DNA of 64,000 nt, from the NCBI RefSeq assembly GCF_023023025.1, contig NZ_CP095481.1, forward strand, positions 558,001-622,000, given 5' to 3'. Source of the DNA: Amycolatopsis sp. WQ 127309. Lineage in GTDB: Bacteria; Actinomycetota; Actinomycetes; Mycobacteriales; Pseudonocardiaceae. The position numbers were made by a program, and so were the translations under genes. Numbering within the stretch: position 1 is the first letter of the stretch; every line of letters starts with the position of its first letter. Below, piece after piece: positions 48,663-57,694 of the stretch. The notes under the pieces are model-generated. The model was not told the origin of the DNA and made no database searches. It was given only the letters and a program-made list of their open reading frames with translations.

Positions 48663-49931
48663 ATGCGCGTCCTGCTGGTCCTGCCCGCCGAGAAGAGCAT
48701 CTTCAACTACCTGGTGCCGGTCACCTGGGCGCTGCGCACCGCCGGGCACGAGGTGCACGTGGCGAGCCTGCCGCGGTTCGCGAGCACGATCACCCAGGCC
48801 GGGCTGACGGCGGTCCCGGTCGGGCACGACCGGGACCCGTGGCGCATCACCGAAAACCGGCCGGAGGAACGCGCGGCGCTGCGGGCCGGGGTGGCCGCGC
48901 CGTACGACCTGTTCGACGTCCCCGGGTCGGCCACGTGGGACTACCTGCGCGACGGGATGACCGCCGCGGTCAAGGGCTGGCACCGGCTGACGAACTTCCC
49001 GATGGTCGCCGACCTGGTCTCCTACACCCGGTACTGGGAGCCGGATCTCGTGCTGTGGGAGCCGCTCTGCTACGCCGGGGCGATCGCCGCCAAGGCGTGC
49101 GGCGCGGCGCACGGCCGGCTGCTGTTCGGCATCGACGTCTTCGGCGCCACGCGCGTCGACTACCTGCGGACGCAGGCCCGGCAGGCGCCGGCGGACCGCG
49201 CCGACCCGCTGGCCGGCTGGCTCGGCAGCTACGCCCGCAAGTACGGCTTCGACGCCGGTGAGGACCTCGCCGTCGGCGACTTCACCATCGACCAGCTGCC
49301 CGCGTCGCTGAGCCTGGACGCCGGTCTCGACACCGTCCGGGTGCAGTTCGTGCCCTACGGCGGGGCCGCGGTGGTACCTGACTGGCTGAAGCGGCCCGCG
49401 GAACGCCCCCGGGTCGCGCTGACCCTCGGCCTCACCGCGACCGAGGTCTTCGGCGGCTACAACGTGCCGCTGTCGGAGATCCTCTTAGGACTGTCCGAAC
49501 TGGACGTCGAGGTGGTCGCGACGGTCGCCGAGGACGTGCAGCGGACGCTGCCGTCGATGCCGGCGAACGTCCGGATGGTGCCGTACGTGCCGTGGCACGC
49601 GCTCGCCCCGACGTGCGCCGCGGTGGTGCACCACGCGGGCGCGGCGACCCTGGCCACCACGGCACGGCACCCGGTGCCGCAGCTGGCCCTGCACTTCCAC
49701 TTCGACCAGCCCTACCTCGGCCGCAAGCTCGCCGAACACGGCGCCGGCCTGGAGATCCACACGGGCGACGCGACCGGCTCCAACGTCCGCGACGCCGTCT
49801 CGCGCCTGCTCACCGAACAGTCTTTCAAAGCCCGCGCGGCAGACCTGCGCGACCAGATCTTCGCGCTCCCCACCCCGAACGAACTGGCCGGGACGCTCGA
49901 AGAGCTGACCGCCAAGCACCGCACCCGCTGA
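48663..49931 (+). CDS. Tandem glycosyltransferase 1 (EryCIII/DesVII type)
   Basis: The 422-residue GT-B enzyme starts MRVLLVLPAEKSIFNYLVP and has the array's common blocks: TWALRTAGHEV, ITQAGLTAVPVG, KACGAAHGRLLFGIDVF, YARKYGFDAGEDL and GGAAVVPDWLKRP. The donor block is HHAGAATLATTARHPVPQLALHFHFDQP. The second and third positions of the usual GxGT diphosphate loop are Ala-Ala, a trait shared with transferases 2, 5 and 10. The expected acceptor-side catalytic His is Ile or Ser. It heads the array and may be under the internal promoter upstream of the 4-ketoreductase. Donor and acceptor are unknown. Confidence 0.93.
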   Translation: MRVLLVLPAEKSIFNYLVPVTWALRTAGHEVHVASLPRFASTITQAGLTAVPVGHDRDPWRITENRPEERAALRAGVAAPYDLFDVPGSATWDYLRDGMTAAVKGWHRLTNFPMVADLVSYTRYWEPDLVLWEPLCYAGAIAAKACGAAHGRLLFGIDVFGATRVDYLRTQARQAPADRADPLAGWLGSYARKYGFDAGEDLAVGDFTIDQLPASLSLDAGLDTVRVQFVPYGGAAVVPDWLKRPAERPRVALTLGLTATEVFGGYNVPLSEILLGLSELDVEVVATVAEDVQRTLPSMPANVRMVPYVPWHALAPTCAAVVHHAGAATLATTARHPVPQLALHFHFDQPYLGRKLAEHGAGLEIHTGDATGSNVRDAVSRLLTEQSFKARAADLRDQIFALPTPNELAGTLEELTAKHRTR

Positions 49932-49950
49932 GCACCCGGAAAGGAGCACC

Positions 49951-51189
49951 ATGCGCGTCCTGTTCGCCACCACGCCGCAGAAGAGCGTCTTCCTGTACCT
50001 GGCGCCGATGGCGTGGGCGCTGCGCACCGCCGGCCACGAAGTGCGCTTCGCGAGCCAGCCCGCGCTGACGGACGTGATCACGCAGTCCGGCCTCACCGCG
50101 GTGCCGGTCGGGCACACCCGCAACCGCCGCCTCACCGACGTCGACGGCCGCGAAGAGGGGCGCGCCGGGCTGCCCGCGCCCTACGACGTCTTCGACGACT
50201 ACGAGCGCGCCACCTGGGAGTACCTCGAGCCCGGCATGGCCGACGCGGTGCGCGGCTGGCACTGGCTGACGAACCACCCGATGGTCGGCGGGCTCGTCGA
50301 GTTCGCCCGCGCCTGGCGGCCGGACCTGATCGTCTGGGAGCCGTTCTGCTACGCCGGGCCGATCGCCGCGAAGGCGTGCGGCGCAGCACACGCGCGTCTC
50401 CTGTTCGGCGTCGACGTCTTCGGCGCGGCCCGCGAGCAGTACCGGCGGCGGCTGGCCGAGGAGCCCGGCCGCGTCGACCACCTCGGCGCGTGGCTCGGCC
50501 GGTACGCGCGGATGTACGGCGCCGAGTTCTCCGAGGACATGACGACCGGGCAGTTCACCATCGACCAGTTCCCGGCGAGCCTGCAGCCGGCGACCGAGCT
50601 GGACGTCCTGCGCACGCAGTACATCCCGTACGGCGGCCCGGCCGTGGTGCCCGGCTGGCTGTCCAAGCCGCCGGAACGCCCGCGTGTCGCGATGACCCTG
50701 GGCCTGACCGCGACCGAGCACTTCAACGGCTACACCGTCGGCGTCCAGGAGGCCCTCGACGCGCTCGCCGACCTCGACATCGACCTGGTCGCGACCGTCG
50801 CGGAGAAGGCACAAGCGGAACTGACGCGCATCCCGGGCAACGCGCGGATCGTCTCGTACGTGCCGTGGCACGCGCTGGCCCCGACGTGCTCGGTCGTCGT
50901 CCACCACGCCGGCGCCGCGACCATGGCCACGACGTCCCGGCACCCAGTGCCGCAGCTGGCCCTGCACCACCACTACGACCAGCCGTTCCTCGGGCGCAAG
51001 CTGGCCGAGCACGGCGCCGGGCTGGAGCTGCCGACCCACCGCGCGACCGGCGCGCGGATCCGGGAGAGCGTCGAACGGCTGCTGACCGAACAGTCCTTCA
51101 AGGACCGGGCCGCGGACCTGCGCGACGAGATCCTCGGGCTGCCGTCACCGAACGCGATCGTGCCGGAGATCGAGGCGCGCGTCCGATGA
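49951..51189 (+). CDS. Tandem glycosyltransferase 2
   Basis: The 412-residue product belongs to the HHAGAAT subgroup (AATMATTSRHPVPQLALHHHYDQPFLGRKLAEHGAGL). The N-terminus reads MRVLFATTPQKSVFLYLAPM, so Val or Phe is present where His is usual. RYARMYGAEFSEDMTTGQFTIDQFPASL follows the family pattern, with Met in place of the Lys in RKYG. It has GGAAAGGAGCACC before the ATG, 19 bp after the preceding stop, and overlaps the next gene by ATGA. It is nearly the twin of transferase 1 in the donor domain, which suggests duplication and the same donor sugar class. Confidence 0.93.
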   Translation: MRVLFATTPQKSVFLYLAPMAWALRTAGHEVRFASQPALTDVITQSGLTAVPVGHTRNRRLTDVDGREEGRAGLPAPYDVFDDYERATWEYLEPGMADAVRGWHWLTNHPMVGGLVEFARAWRPDLIVWEPFCYAGPIAAKACGAAHARLLFGVDVFGAAREQYRRRLAEEPGRVDHLGAWLGRYARMYGAEFSEDMTTGQFTIDQFPASLQPATELDVLRTQYIPYGGPAVVPGWLSKPPERPRVAMTLGLTATEHFNGYTVGVQEALDALADLDIDLVATVAEKAQAELTRIPGNARIVSYVPWHALAPTCSVVVHHAGAATMATTSRHPVPQLALHHHYDQPFLGRKLAEHGAGLELPTHRATGARIRESVERLLTEQSFKDRAADLRDEILGLPSPNAIVPEIEARVR

Positions 51190-52418
51190 GAGTCCTGCTG
51201 ACCACCTACCCGGAGAAGACGTTCTTCTACCACCTGGTCCCGCTCGCCTGGGCGCTGCGCACGGCCGGGCACGAGGTGCGCGTGGCGTGCCAGCCGAAGT
51301 TCGCGCCTGTCGTCACCCAGGCCGGGCTGACCGCGGTGCCGGTCGGGTCCGACCGGAACTTCTGGCGGATCACCGAGACGCGCGCCGGCGGCACGGAGGC
51401 GATGCGCGAAGGGATCATGCCGCCCTACGACGCCTTCGACGACGTCGCCAAGCAGAACCTCGGCTACCTGCAGCCGGGCCTGACCGAGGCGGTGCGCGGC
51501 TGGCACCGGGTGAGCAACTTCCCCATCGTGGCCGGCCTCGTCGAGTTCGCGCGGGCCTGGAAGCCGGACCTCGTCGTCTGGGAGCCGCTGAGCCAGGCGG
51601 GCGCGATCGCCGCGCGGGCGTGCGGCGCGGCCCACGCGCGGATGCTGTGGAGCATCGACCTCTTCGGCGGCGTCCGCGACCACTACCTGCGGCTGCGCGG
51701 CGCCGAGCCGGACCCGTTCGAGGCGTGGTTCGCCGGTTACGGCCGCAAGTACGGCTTCGAGTTCGGCGAGGACATGGTCACCGGCGACTTCACCCTCGAC
51801 CACCTGCCGGGCAGCCTGCAGATCGAGGCCGGCCTGCCGTACCTGCGCTTCCAGTACGTCCCCTACGGCGGCCCGGCGACGGTGCCGGACTGGCTGCAAC
51901 GTCCCGCCGAGCGTCCGCGGATCGCGCTGACGATGGGCCTGAGCGCCACCGAGATCTTCGGCGGCTACCACCTGTCGCTGCCCGACGTCCTCGACGCACT
52001 GTCCGATGTGGACGTCGAGGTCGTGGCGACGGCACAGGGCCTCGGCACGGTACCGGCGAACGTCCGCCTGGTCTCGTACGTCCCGCTGCACGCGCTGGCG
52101 CCGACGTGCGCGGCCGCCGTCCACCACGGCGGCCTCGGTACCCTCGCCACGTTCGCCCGGGCGGGCGTCCCGCAGCTGTGCGTGCCGCACCACCTGGACG
52201 AGCCGATCTTCGCCGCCGGCCTGGCCCGCGTCGGTGCCGGCATCGACCTGCGCTCACCCACGGCCGACACGATCCGCGAGAGCGTCCGTCGGCTGCTCGA
52301 CGACCCGTCCTTCACGCGCGGCGCGGCGAACCTCCAGTCCGAAATGGACACCCTGCCGTCCCCGAACGACATCGTCCCCGAACTCGAAGACCTCACCGCC
52401 AAGTACCGCGCTCGCTGA
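51186..52418 (+). CDS. Tandem glycosyltransferase 3
   Basis: The 410-residue protein starts MRVLLTTYPEKTFFYHLVPLAWA. Its donor block HHGGLGTLATFARAGVPQLCVPHHLDEPIFAAGL keeps the normal GGxGT loop and differs from its neighbours by DEP-IFAAGLARVG. KYGFEFGEDMVTGDFTLDHLPGSLQ and FQYVPYGGPATVPDWLQRPAERP are typical. The signature RACGAAHARMLWSIDLF suggests an altered pocket. ATG 51186 overlaps the previous stop by 4 bp, so translation is coupled. It groups most closely with transferase 9 by its DEP/ARF arrangement, although this is from reading only. Confidence 0.93.
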   Translation: MRVLLTTYPEKTFFYHLVPLAWALRTAGHEVRVACQPKFAPVVTQAGLTAVPVGSDRNFWRITETRAGGTEAMREGIMPPYDAFDDVAKQNLGYLQPGLTEAVRGWHRVSNFPIVAGLVEFARAWKPDLVVWEPLSQAGAIAARACGAAHARMLWSIDLFGGVRDHYLRLRGAEPDPFEAWFAGYGRKYGFEFGEDMVTGDFTLDHLPGSLQIEAGLPYLRFQYVPYGGPATVPDWLQRPAERPRIALTMGLSATEIFGGYHLSLPDVLDALSDVDVEVVATAQGLGTVPANVRLVSYVPLHALAPTCAAAVHHGGLGTLATFARAGVPQLCVPHHLDEPIFAAGLARVGAGIDLRSPTADTIRESVRRLLDDPSFTRGAANLQSEMDTLPSPNDIVPELEDLTAKYRAR

Positions 52419-52432
52419 CCGGAAGAGAGACC

Positions 52433-53683
52433 ATGCGCGTCCTGCTCACCACCTACCCGGAGAAGACCATCTTCCAGCCGATGGTCACGCTGGCGTGGGC
52501 GCTGCGCACCGCCGGGCACGAGGTGCGGGTGGCGACCCAGCCGGGGTTCGAGGACGTCATCACCGGCGCCGGGCTCACCGCCGTGCCGGTCGGGCGCCGC
52601 GGCGTCGGCAACTGGCGGCGGCTCACCGAGGCCTACCCCGACCTGGCCGAAGCCGAGCGCGTCGGCCTGCCTTCGCCTTATGACGCCGCCGTTTCCGGCG
52701 TCGGTACGCGCGAGGAGATGGCTTCCGGATATGCGTCGATCCTCGAGCTTTGGCACAAGCAGAACAACTTCCCGCTGGTCACCGGCCTGGTCGAGTTCGC
52801 CCGGGCGTGGCAGCCGGACCTGGTGATCTGGGAGCCGACGACCTACGCGGGCGCGATCGCGGCCGCGGCGTGCGGTGCGGCACACGGCCGTCTCCTGTGG
52901 AGCATCGACGTCTTCGGCGCGGCCCGCGAACGGTTCCGCGCCCTCGGCCCGGGCCCCGATCCGCTGGCCGGCTGGATCGCCGGGTACGGCCGCAAGTACG
53001 GCTTCGCCTTCGCCGAGGAGCTGATCACCGGGCAGTTCACGATCGACCCGGTGCCGGAGCCGATCCGCCTCGACACGCGGCTGCCGACGCTGCCGGTGCA
53101 GTACGTCCCCTACGGCGGCGCGGCCGGCGTCCCGGACTGGCTGAAGCGCAGGAGCGACCGGCCGCGGATCGGCCTGACCCTCGGCACGACGGCCACCGAG
53201 CACTTCGGCGGCTACACGGTCAGCGTCCCGGACATCCTGGCCGCACTGTCCGATGTGGACGCCGAGATCGTCGCCACCCTGCCCGACGCCGAAGCCGCCA
53301 AGGTCACGGAAGTCCCGGCCAACGCCCGGATCGTGCCGTACGTGCCGCTGCACGCGCTCGTGCCGACGTGCGCGGCGGTCATCAACCACGCCGGGCCCGG
53401 CACCTACCTGACGACGGCCCGCTACGGCGTCCCGCAGCTGGCCGTGCCGTGGGAGTTCGACGAGCCGGAGCTGGCCCGCCGCGCGACGGTCCACGGTTCC
53501 GCACTGACCCTGACCGGCTCGGAGGTCTCGGGCAAGGCCGTCCGCGCGAACGTCCTGCGGCTGCTGTCGGAGCCGTCGTTCACCACCCGGGCGCGGGAAC
53601 TGGCCGCGCGGATGGCCGCCACGCCCTCGCCCAACGACGTCGTCCAGGCGCTCGAAGACCACGTCGCCCGGAGGAACGCATGA
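52433..53683 (+). CDS. Tandem glycosyltransferase 4
   Basis: The 416-residue enzyme is of the subgroup with NHAGPGTYLTTARYGVPQLAVPWEFDEPELARRATVHG, shared with transferases 11 and 12. The N-terminus MRVLLTTYPEKTIFQPMVTLAWA lacks the usual His. The acceptor half carries an insertion around residues 58-85 (RRGVGNWRRLTEAYPDLAE) not seen in transferases 1-3. KYGFAFAEELITGQFTIDPVPEP deviates from the FTIDQFPASL consensus. The stop overlaps a small 79-codon frame by ATGA. Confidence 0.93.
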   Translation: MRVLLTTYPEKTIFQPMVTLAWALRTAGHEVRVATQPGFEDVITGAGLTAVPVGRRGVGNWRRLTEAYPDLAEAERVGLPSPYDAAVSGVGTREEMASGYASILELWHKQNNFPLVTGLVEFARAWQPDLVIWEPTTYAGAIAAAACGAAHGRLLWSIDVFGAARERFRALGPGPDPLAGWIAGYGRKYGFAFAEELITGQFTIDPVPEPIRLDTRLPTLPVQYVPYGGAAGVPDWLKRRSDRPRIGLTLGTTATEHFGGYTVSVPDILAALSDVDAEIVATLPDAEAAKVTEVPANARIVPYVPLHALVPTCAAVINHAGPGTYLTTARYGVPQLAVPWEFDEPELARRATVHGSALTLTGSEVSGKAVRANVLRLLSEPSFTTRARELAARMAATPSPNDVVQALEDHVARRNA

Positions 53684-53919
53684 GGACCACCCGGCCCGGC
53701 CCCGGCCGTCCGGCCTTCCCGGCCACGGGAACGGCCGCCGCACTCGTGCTCGAAGCTCGCCGAGCGGAGGAACCCACGCGCGTTCTCACCGGCGCCTTCC
53801 CGGCGCTCCGCGACCTCGCCACCCGGTACCGGCGCAGCTCCCGGACGTCGAGCCCCGCCGTCCGCGCGAGTGTGCTGCGCCTGCCGGCCGCCGCTCCCTC
53901 GCCATCCGAAGCCCGCTGA
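53680..53919 (+). CDS. Small 79-residue protein inside the glycosyltransferase array, unknown
   Basis: The frame begins at ATG 53680, which overlaps the stop of transferase 4 by 4 bp (ATGA) and has GGAGGAACGC just upstream. It ends 14 bp before transferase 5. The product is basic, Pro/Arg/Ala-rich (PGRPAFPATGTAAALVLEAR, then PALRDLATRYRRSSRTSS) with no recognisable domain. Third codon positions are GC-rich as in real genes. It could be a small regulator or chaperone-like partner, a decayed glycosyltransferase piece or a chance frame. It is the only non-transferase frame in the array. Confidence 0.45.
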   Translation: MRTTRPGPGRPAFPATGTAAALVLEARRAEEPTRVLTGAFPALRDLATRYRRSSRTSSPAVRASVLRLPAAAPSPSEAR

Positions 53920-53933
53920 CCGGAGGAAAGCCC

Positions 53934-55199
53934 ATGCGCATCCTGTTCGTCTCCAACCCGCCCCGGACCGTCTACAAGTACATGTTCACCATCGCCTGGG
54001 CGCTGCGGACGGCCGGGCACGAGGTCCGGTTCGCCAGCCAGCCCGAGTTCGTCGACGAGGTCCTGCAGGCCGGGCTCACCGCGGTGCCCGTCGGGCACAG
54101 CCGCGACATGCACAAGGTCGCCGCCCGCACCCGCGGCGTCGAGAACGAGCGCGCGGGCATCCCGGCGCCCTACGACGTCTACGAAGAGCCCGAGAAAGCC
54201 ACCTGGGAACACATGGTCTCGACGATGGCCAACGAGGGCATCGAGTGGCACAAGTACGGCAACTTCCCGATCATCTCCGGGCTCGTCGAGTTCGCCCGCT
54301 ACTGGGAGCCCGACCTCGTCGTCTGGGACCCGCTGAGCTTCGCCGGCGCGATCGCGGCCAAGGCGTGCGGCGCGGCGCACGCGCGGCTGCTGTTCGGCGT
54401 CGACGTCTTCGGCAAGGTGCGGCAGCAGTTCGTGAAGCTGCGGGACGCGCAGCCGGCCGACCAGCGCCGCGACCCCTTGGCCGAGTGGATGGGCGCGTAC
54501 GCCCGCAAGTACGGCTTCGACTTCACCGAGGACATGTTCACCGGCGACTTCACCCTCGACCAGTTCCCGCTGAGCTGGCAGGACGAGGCCGACCTGGAGT
54601 ACGTGCGGACGCAGTACATCGCCTACAACGGCGCGTCCGTCGTCCCGAAGTGGCTGCAGACGCCGCCGGTGAAGCCGCGGATCGCGATCACCATGGGCAA
54701 CAGCGCCGTCGAGGTCTACCGCGGCTACAACGTGCCGCTGAGCGACCTGCTGGACTCCGTCGCCGACCTCGACGTCGAGGTGGTCGCCACGGTCGCCGCG
54801 TCGCAGCAGCCGCTGCTCGGCAAGACGCCGGACAACGCCCGGATCGTCGACTTCGCGCCGATGCACGCGCTGGCCCCGACGTGCTCGGTCGTCGTGCACC
54901 ACGCCGGCGCCGCGACCATGGGCACCACCGCGCGTCACCCGGTGCCGCAGCTGGCCCTGCCCTACCACTACGACCAGCCGACGCTCGGCAAGATGCTGGA
55001 GAAGCAGGGCGCCGGGCTGTCGATCCACGTTTCCGAGGTCACGCCGGAGAAGTTCCGCACGGCGATCGACCGGCTGCTCACCGAGCAGGTGTTCCAGGAC
55101 CGGGCGGTGGCCCTGCGCGACGAGATCTTCGCGCTGCCCACGCCGAACCAGGCCGTGCCGCGGATCGAAGAGCTCGTCGTGAAGCACCGGGCGCGGTGA
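53934..55199 (+). CDS. Tandem glycosyltransferase 5
   Basis: The 421-residue protein has an aberrant N-terminus, MRILFVSNPPRTVYKYMFTIAWA, in place of the VPLAWA pattern. Its donor block is HHAGAATMGTTARHPVPQLALPYHYDQPTLGKMLEKQGAGL (subgroup with transferases 1, 2 and 10). The nucleotide-side segment IAYNGASVVPKWLQTPPVKPRIAITMGNSAVEVY is the most changed in the array, with Asn-Ser instead of LT or LS after the glycines. DFTEDMFTGDFTLDQFPLSW follows the pattern. GGAGGAAAGCCC precedes the ATG. It ends one base before transferase 6. Confidence 0.93.
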   Translation: MRILFVSNPPRTVYKYMFTIAWALRTAGHEVRFASQPEFVDEVLQAGLTAVPVGHSRDMHKVAARTRGVENERAGIPAPYDVYEEPEKATWEHMVSTMANEGIEWHKYGNFPIISGLVEFARYWEPDLVVWDPLSFAGAIAAKACGAAHARLLFGVDVFGKVRQQFVKLRDAQPADQRRDPLAEWMGAYARKYGFDFTEDMFTGDFTLDQFPLSWQDEADLEYVRTQYIAYNGASVVPKWLQTPPVKPRIAITMGNSAVEVYRGYNVPLSDLLDSVADLDVEVVATVAASQQPLLGKTPDNARIVDFAPMHALAPTCSVVVHHAGAATMGTTARHPVPQLALPYHYDQPTLGKMLEKQGAGLSIHVSEVTPEKFRTAIDRLLTEQVFQDRAVALRDEIFALPTPNQAVPRIEELVVKHRAR

Positions 55200-55200
55200 C

Positions 55201-56430
55201 ATGCGCGTCCTGCTGACCACCTACGCCGAGCGCACCCACTTCCTGATGATGGTGCCGCTCGCGTGGGCGCTGCGCACCGCCGGGCACGACGTCCGGGTGG
55301 CGGTGCAGCCCAAGCTCGCCGGGGCGGTGACCGGGGCGGGGCTCACCGCCGTCCCGGTCGGGCACGACCGCGACCTGTGGGACCTGCTGCGCCGCACCGG
55401 GCCCGAGCACCTGTTCGGCGTCGAGACGGGCTGGCCCGCGCCCTACGACACGGCCGCACTGTCCACACCGGACTGGGACCACGTGCTGCGCGGCTACCGC
55501 GACATCGCCGTGCGCTGGCACAAGACGAGCAACGTCCCGCTGATCGACGACCTCGTCGAGTTCGCGCAGTGGTGGCAGCCGGACCTCGTGCTGTGGGAGC
55601 CGACGACGTACGCCGGCGCGATCGCGGCCAAGGCGTGCGGCGCGGCGCACGGCCGGATCCTGATCGGCGAGGACGTCTTCGGCCTGACCCGCGACCACTT
55701 CCTCCGGCTGCGACCGGACGGCGCCCCGGACCCGCTCGGCGAGTGGCTGGGGGCGTACGCGCGCAAGTACGGCGGCGAGTTCAGCGAAGACATGGTCACC
55801 GGGCAGTTCACGATCGACCAGCTCCCGGCGTCCCTGCGCCACCGGGCGCACCTGGAGCACGTCCCGATGCGGTACGTGAACTACGGCGGCGCCGCGGTGG
55901 TCCCGGACTGGCTCTCGACGCCACCTTCGCGCCCACGCATCGCACTCACCATGGGCCTGACCGCCCACGACCGCACCGGCGGCTACCCGGTCGACCTGCA
56001 GGACGTCCTCGACGCGGTCGACGGCCTCGACGTCGAGCTGGTCGCCACGGTCACCCCCGAGACCCGGCTGAGCCGGGTCCCCTCGCGAACGCGCCTGGTC
56101 CCGTTCGTGCCGTTGACCGCGCTGCTGACGACGTGCTCGGTCGCCGTCCACCACGCGGGCGTCGGCACCCTCGCCTCGACGGCGTTGCGCGGCATCCCGC
56201 AGCTGACCCTGCCCTGGGACGTCGACCAGCCCACGCTCGGCGCCCGCCTCGCGGCGCAGGACGCGGGCATCTCCATCCACGCCACCGAAGCCACCACCGA
56301 AGGCATCCGCGACGCGCTGGTCCGGCTGCTGCACGAACCCGCGTACACCAAGGGCGCCGCCCACCTGCGCGACGAGATGCTCGCGATGCCGTCACCCAAC
56401 GACGTCGCCCACCAGCTAACCGAGGGATGA
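55201..56430 (+). CDS. Tandem glycosyltransferase 6
   Basis: The 409-residue enzyme has the N-terminal pattern AERTHFLMMVPLAWALRT, one of only three in the array with His in the expected catalytic position. The donor block is HHAGVGTLASTALRGIPQLTLPWDVDQPTLGARLAAQDAGI. The core is KYGGEFSEDMVTGQFTIDQLPASLRHRAHLEHVPMRYVNYGG. The second half of the donor loop, TAHDRTGGYPVDLQDVLDAV, differs from its neighbours. It starts one base after transferase 5, so re-initiation is likely. Confidence 0.93.
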   Translation: MRVLLTTYAERTHFLMMVPLAWALRTAGHDVRVAVQPKLAGAVTGAGLTAVPVGHDRDLWDLLRRTGPEHLFGVETGWPAPYDTAALSTPDWDHVLRGYRDIAVRWHKTSNVPLIDDLVEFAQWWQPDLVLWEPTTYAGAIAAKACGAAHGRILIGEDVFGLTRDHFLRLRPDGAPDPLGEWLGAYARKYGGEFSEDMVTGQFTIDQLPASLRHRAHLEHVPMRYVNYGGAAVVPDWLSTPPSRPRIALTMGLTAHDRTGGYPVDLQDVLDAVDGLDVELVATVTPETRLSRVPSRTRLVPFVPLTALLTTCSVAVHHAGVGTLASTALRGIPQLTLPWDVDQPTLGARLAAQDAGISIHATEATTEGIRDALVRLLHEPAYTKGAAHLRDEMLAMPSPNDVAHQLTEG

Positions 56431-56434
56431 GGCC

Positions 56435-57694
56435 ATGCGCGTCCTGTTCACCACCTACCCGGAGAAGACCCACTTCCTCGCCATGGCGCCGCTCGCCTGG
56501 GCGCTGCGCACCGCCGGGCACGAGGTGCGGGTCGCGTGCCAGCCGAAGTTCGCCGACGTCGTCACGCAGGCCGGGCTCACCGCCGTGCCGGTCGGGCCGG
56601 ACCGCGACCTCTGGCAGCTGATGGCGCGGGACACGAACTGGTTCAGCGTCGGGCTCAACGGCCTGCCGGTGCCCTACGACACCGTCGACTGGCGCCCCGA
56701 GGACGTCTCCTACGAGTACCTCCGCGACGGCTACAAGCTGCACGTCACCAAGTGGCACAAGATGAGCAACGTCCCGTTGATCCCGGGCCTGGTCGAGTTC
56801 GCCCAGGCGTGGCAGCCGGACCTGGTGATCTGGGAGCCGTCGACGTACGCGGGCGCGATCGCCGCCGAGGCCGTCGGCGCGGCGCACGCGCGGCTGCTGT
56901 TCAGCCTCGACACCTTCGGCGTCACCCGCGACCACTTCACCCGGCTCAGCCCCGAAGGCGCCGAAGACCCGCTGAAGGAGTGGCTCGCGCCGGCCGCGGG
57001 CAAGTACGGCGTCCCGTGGAGCGAACGCCTCGTCACCGGTGAGTTCACGATCTCGCTGCTGCCGCCGTCGCTGCGCGTGGAGGCGGACCTCGACTACGTG
57101 CCGATGCGGTACGTGCCCTACGGCGGCCCCGCCGTGCTCCCGGCCTGGCTGCGCACGCCGCCGGAGAAGCCGCGGGTGGCGCTCACCATGGGCATCAGCA
57201 TCGCCGAGTCGAGCGGCGACATGGTCGACCTCGAGGACCTGTTCGACGAACTGTCCGATGTGGACATGGAACTCGTCGCGACGATCCCGGAGAGCGTCCA
57301 GGAGAAGCTCGGCCAGGTCCCGGACAACGTGCGGATGGTGTCCTTCGTGCCGCTGCACGCGCTGGTCCCGACCTGCACCGCCGTCATCCACCACGCCGGC
57401 TACGGCACCCTCGCGACGACGGCGTTGCACGGAAAGCCGCAGGTCATCGTGCCCTGGAACGCCGACGGGCCCGCGCTCGCCAAGCGCGTCGCCGCGCAGG
57501 GAGCCGGGCTGGCGCTGCACGTCCACCAGGCGTCGGCGCGCGGGGTGCTGCGCAACCGGCTGCTGCGCGTGCTCACCGAGCCGAAGTTCACCGAGGGCGC
57601 CCACCGGCTGCGCGACGAGATCCTCGCCATGCCGACGCCCAACGACGTCGCCGACCAGCTCGCCCGCCGCGTCGCGAAGGTGGCCATCGCGTGA
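56435..57694 (+). CDS. Tandem glycosyltransferase 7
   Basis: The 419-residue protein starts MRVLFTTYPEKTHFLAMAPLAWA and keeps the His. It is the only member in which the RKYGF..EDM segment is replaced, reading APAAGKYGVPWSERLVTGEFTISLLPPSLRVEAD. It has GEAVGAAHARLLFSLDTFGVTR instead of KACGAAH. The donor block is HHAGYGTLATTALHGKPQVIVPWNADGPALAKRVAAQGAGL. These changes make it the most divergent in acceptor recognition. Its GTGA overlap with the next gene couples them. Confidence 0.93.
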   Translation: MRVLFTTYPEKTHFLAMAPLAWALRTAGHEVRVACQPKFADVVTQAGLTAVPVGPDRDLWQLMARDTNWFSVGLNGLPVPYDTVDWRPEDVSYEYLRDGYKLHVTKWHKMSNVPLIPGLVEFAQAWQPDLVIWEPSTYAGAIAAEAVGAAHARLLFSLDTFGVTRDHFTRLSPEGAEDPLKEWLAPAAGKYGVPWSERLVTGEFTISLLPPSLRVEADLDYVPMRYVPYGGPAVLPAWLRTPPEKPRVALTMGISIAESSGDMVDLEDLFDELSDVDMELVATIPESVQEKLGQVPDNVRMVSFVPLHALVPTCTAVIHHAGYGTLATTALHGKPQVIVPWNADGPALAKRVAAQGAGLALHVHQASARGVLRNRLLRVLTEPKFTEGAHRLRDEILAMPTPNDVADQLARRVAKVAIA

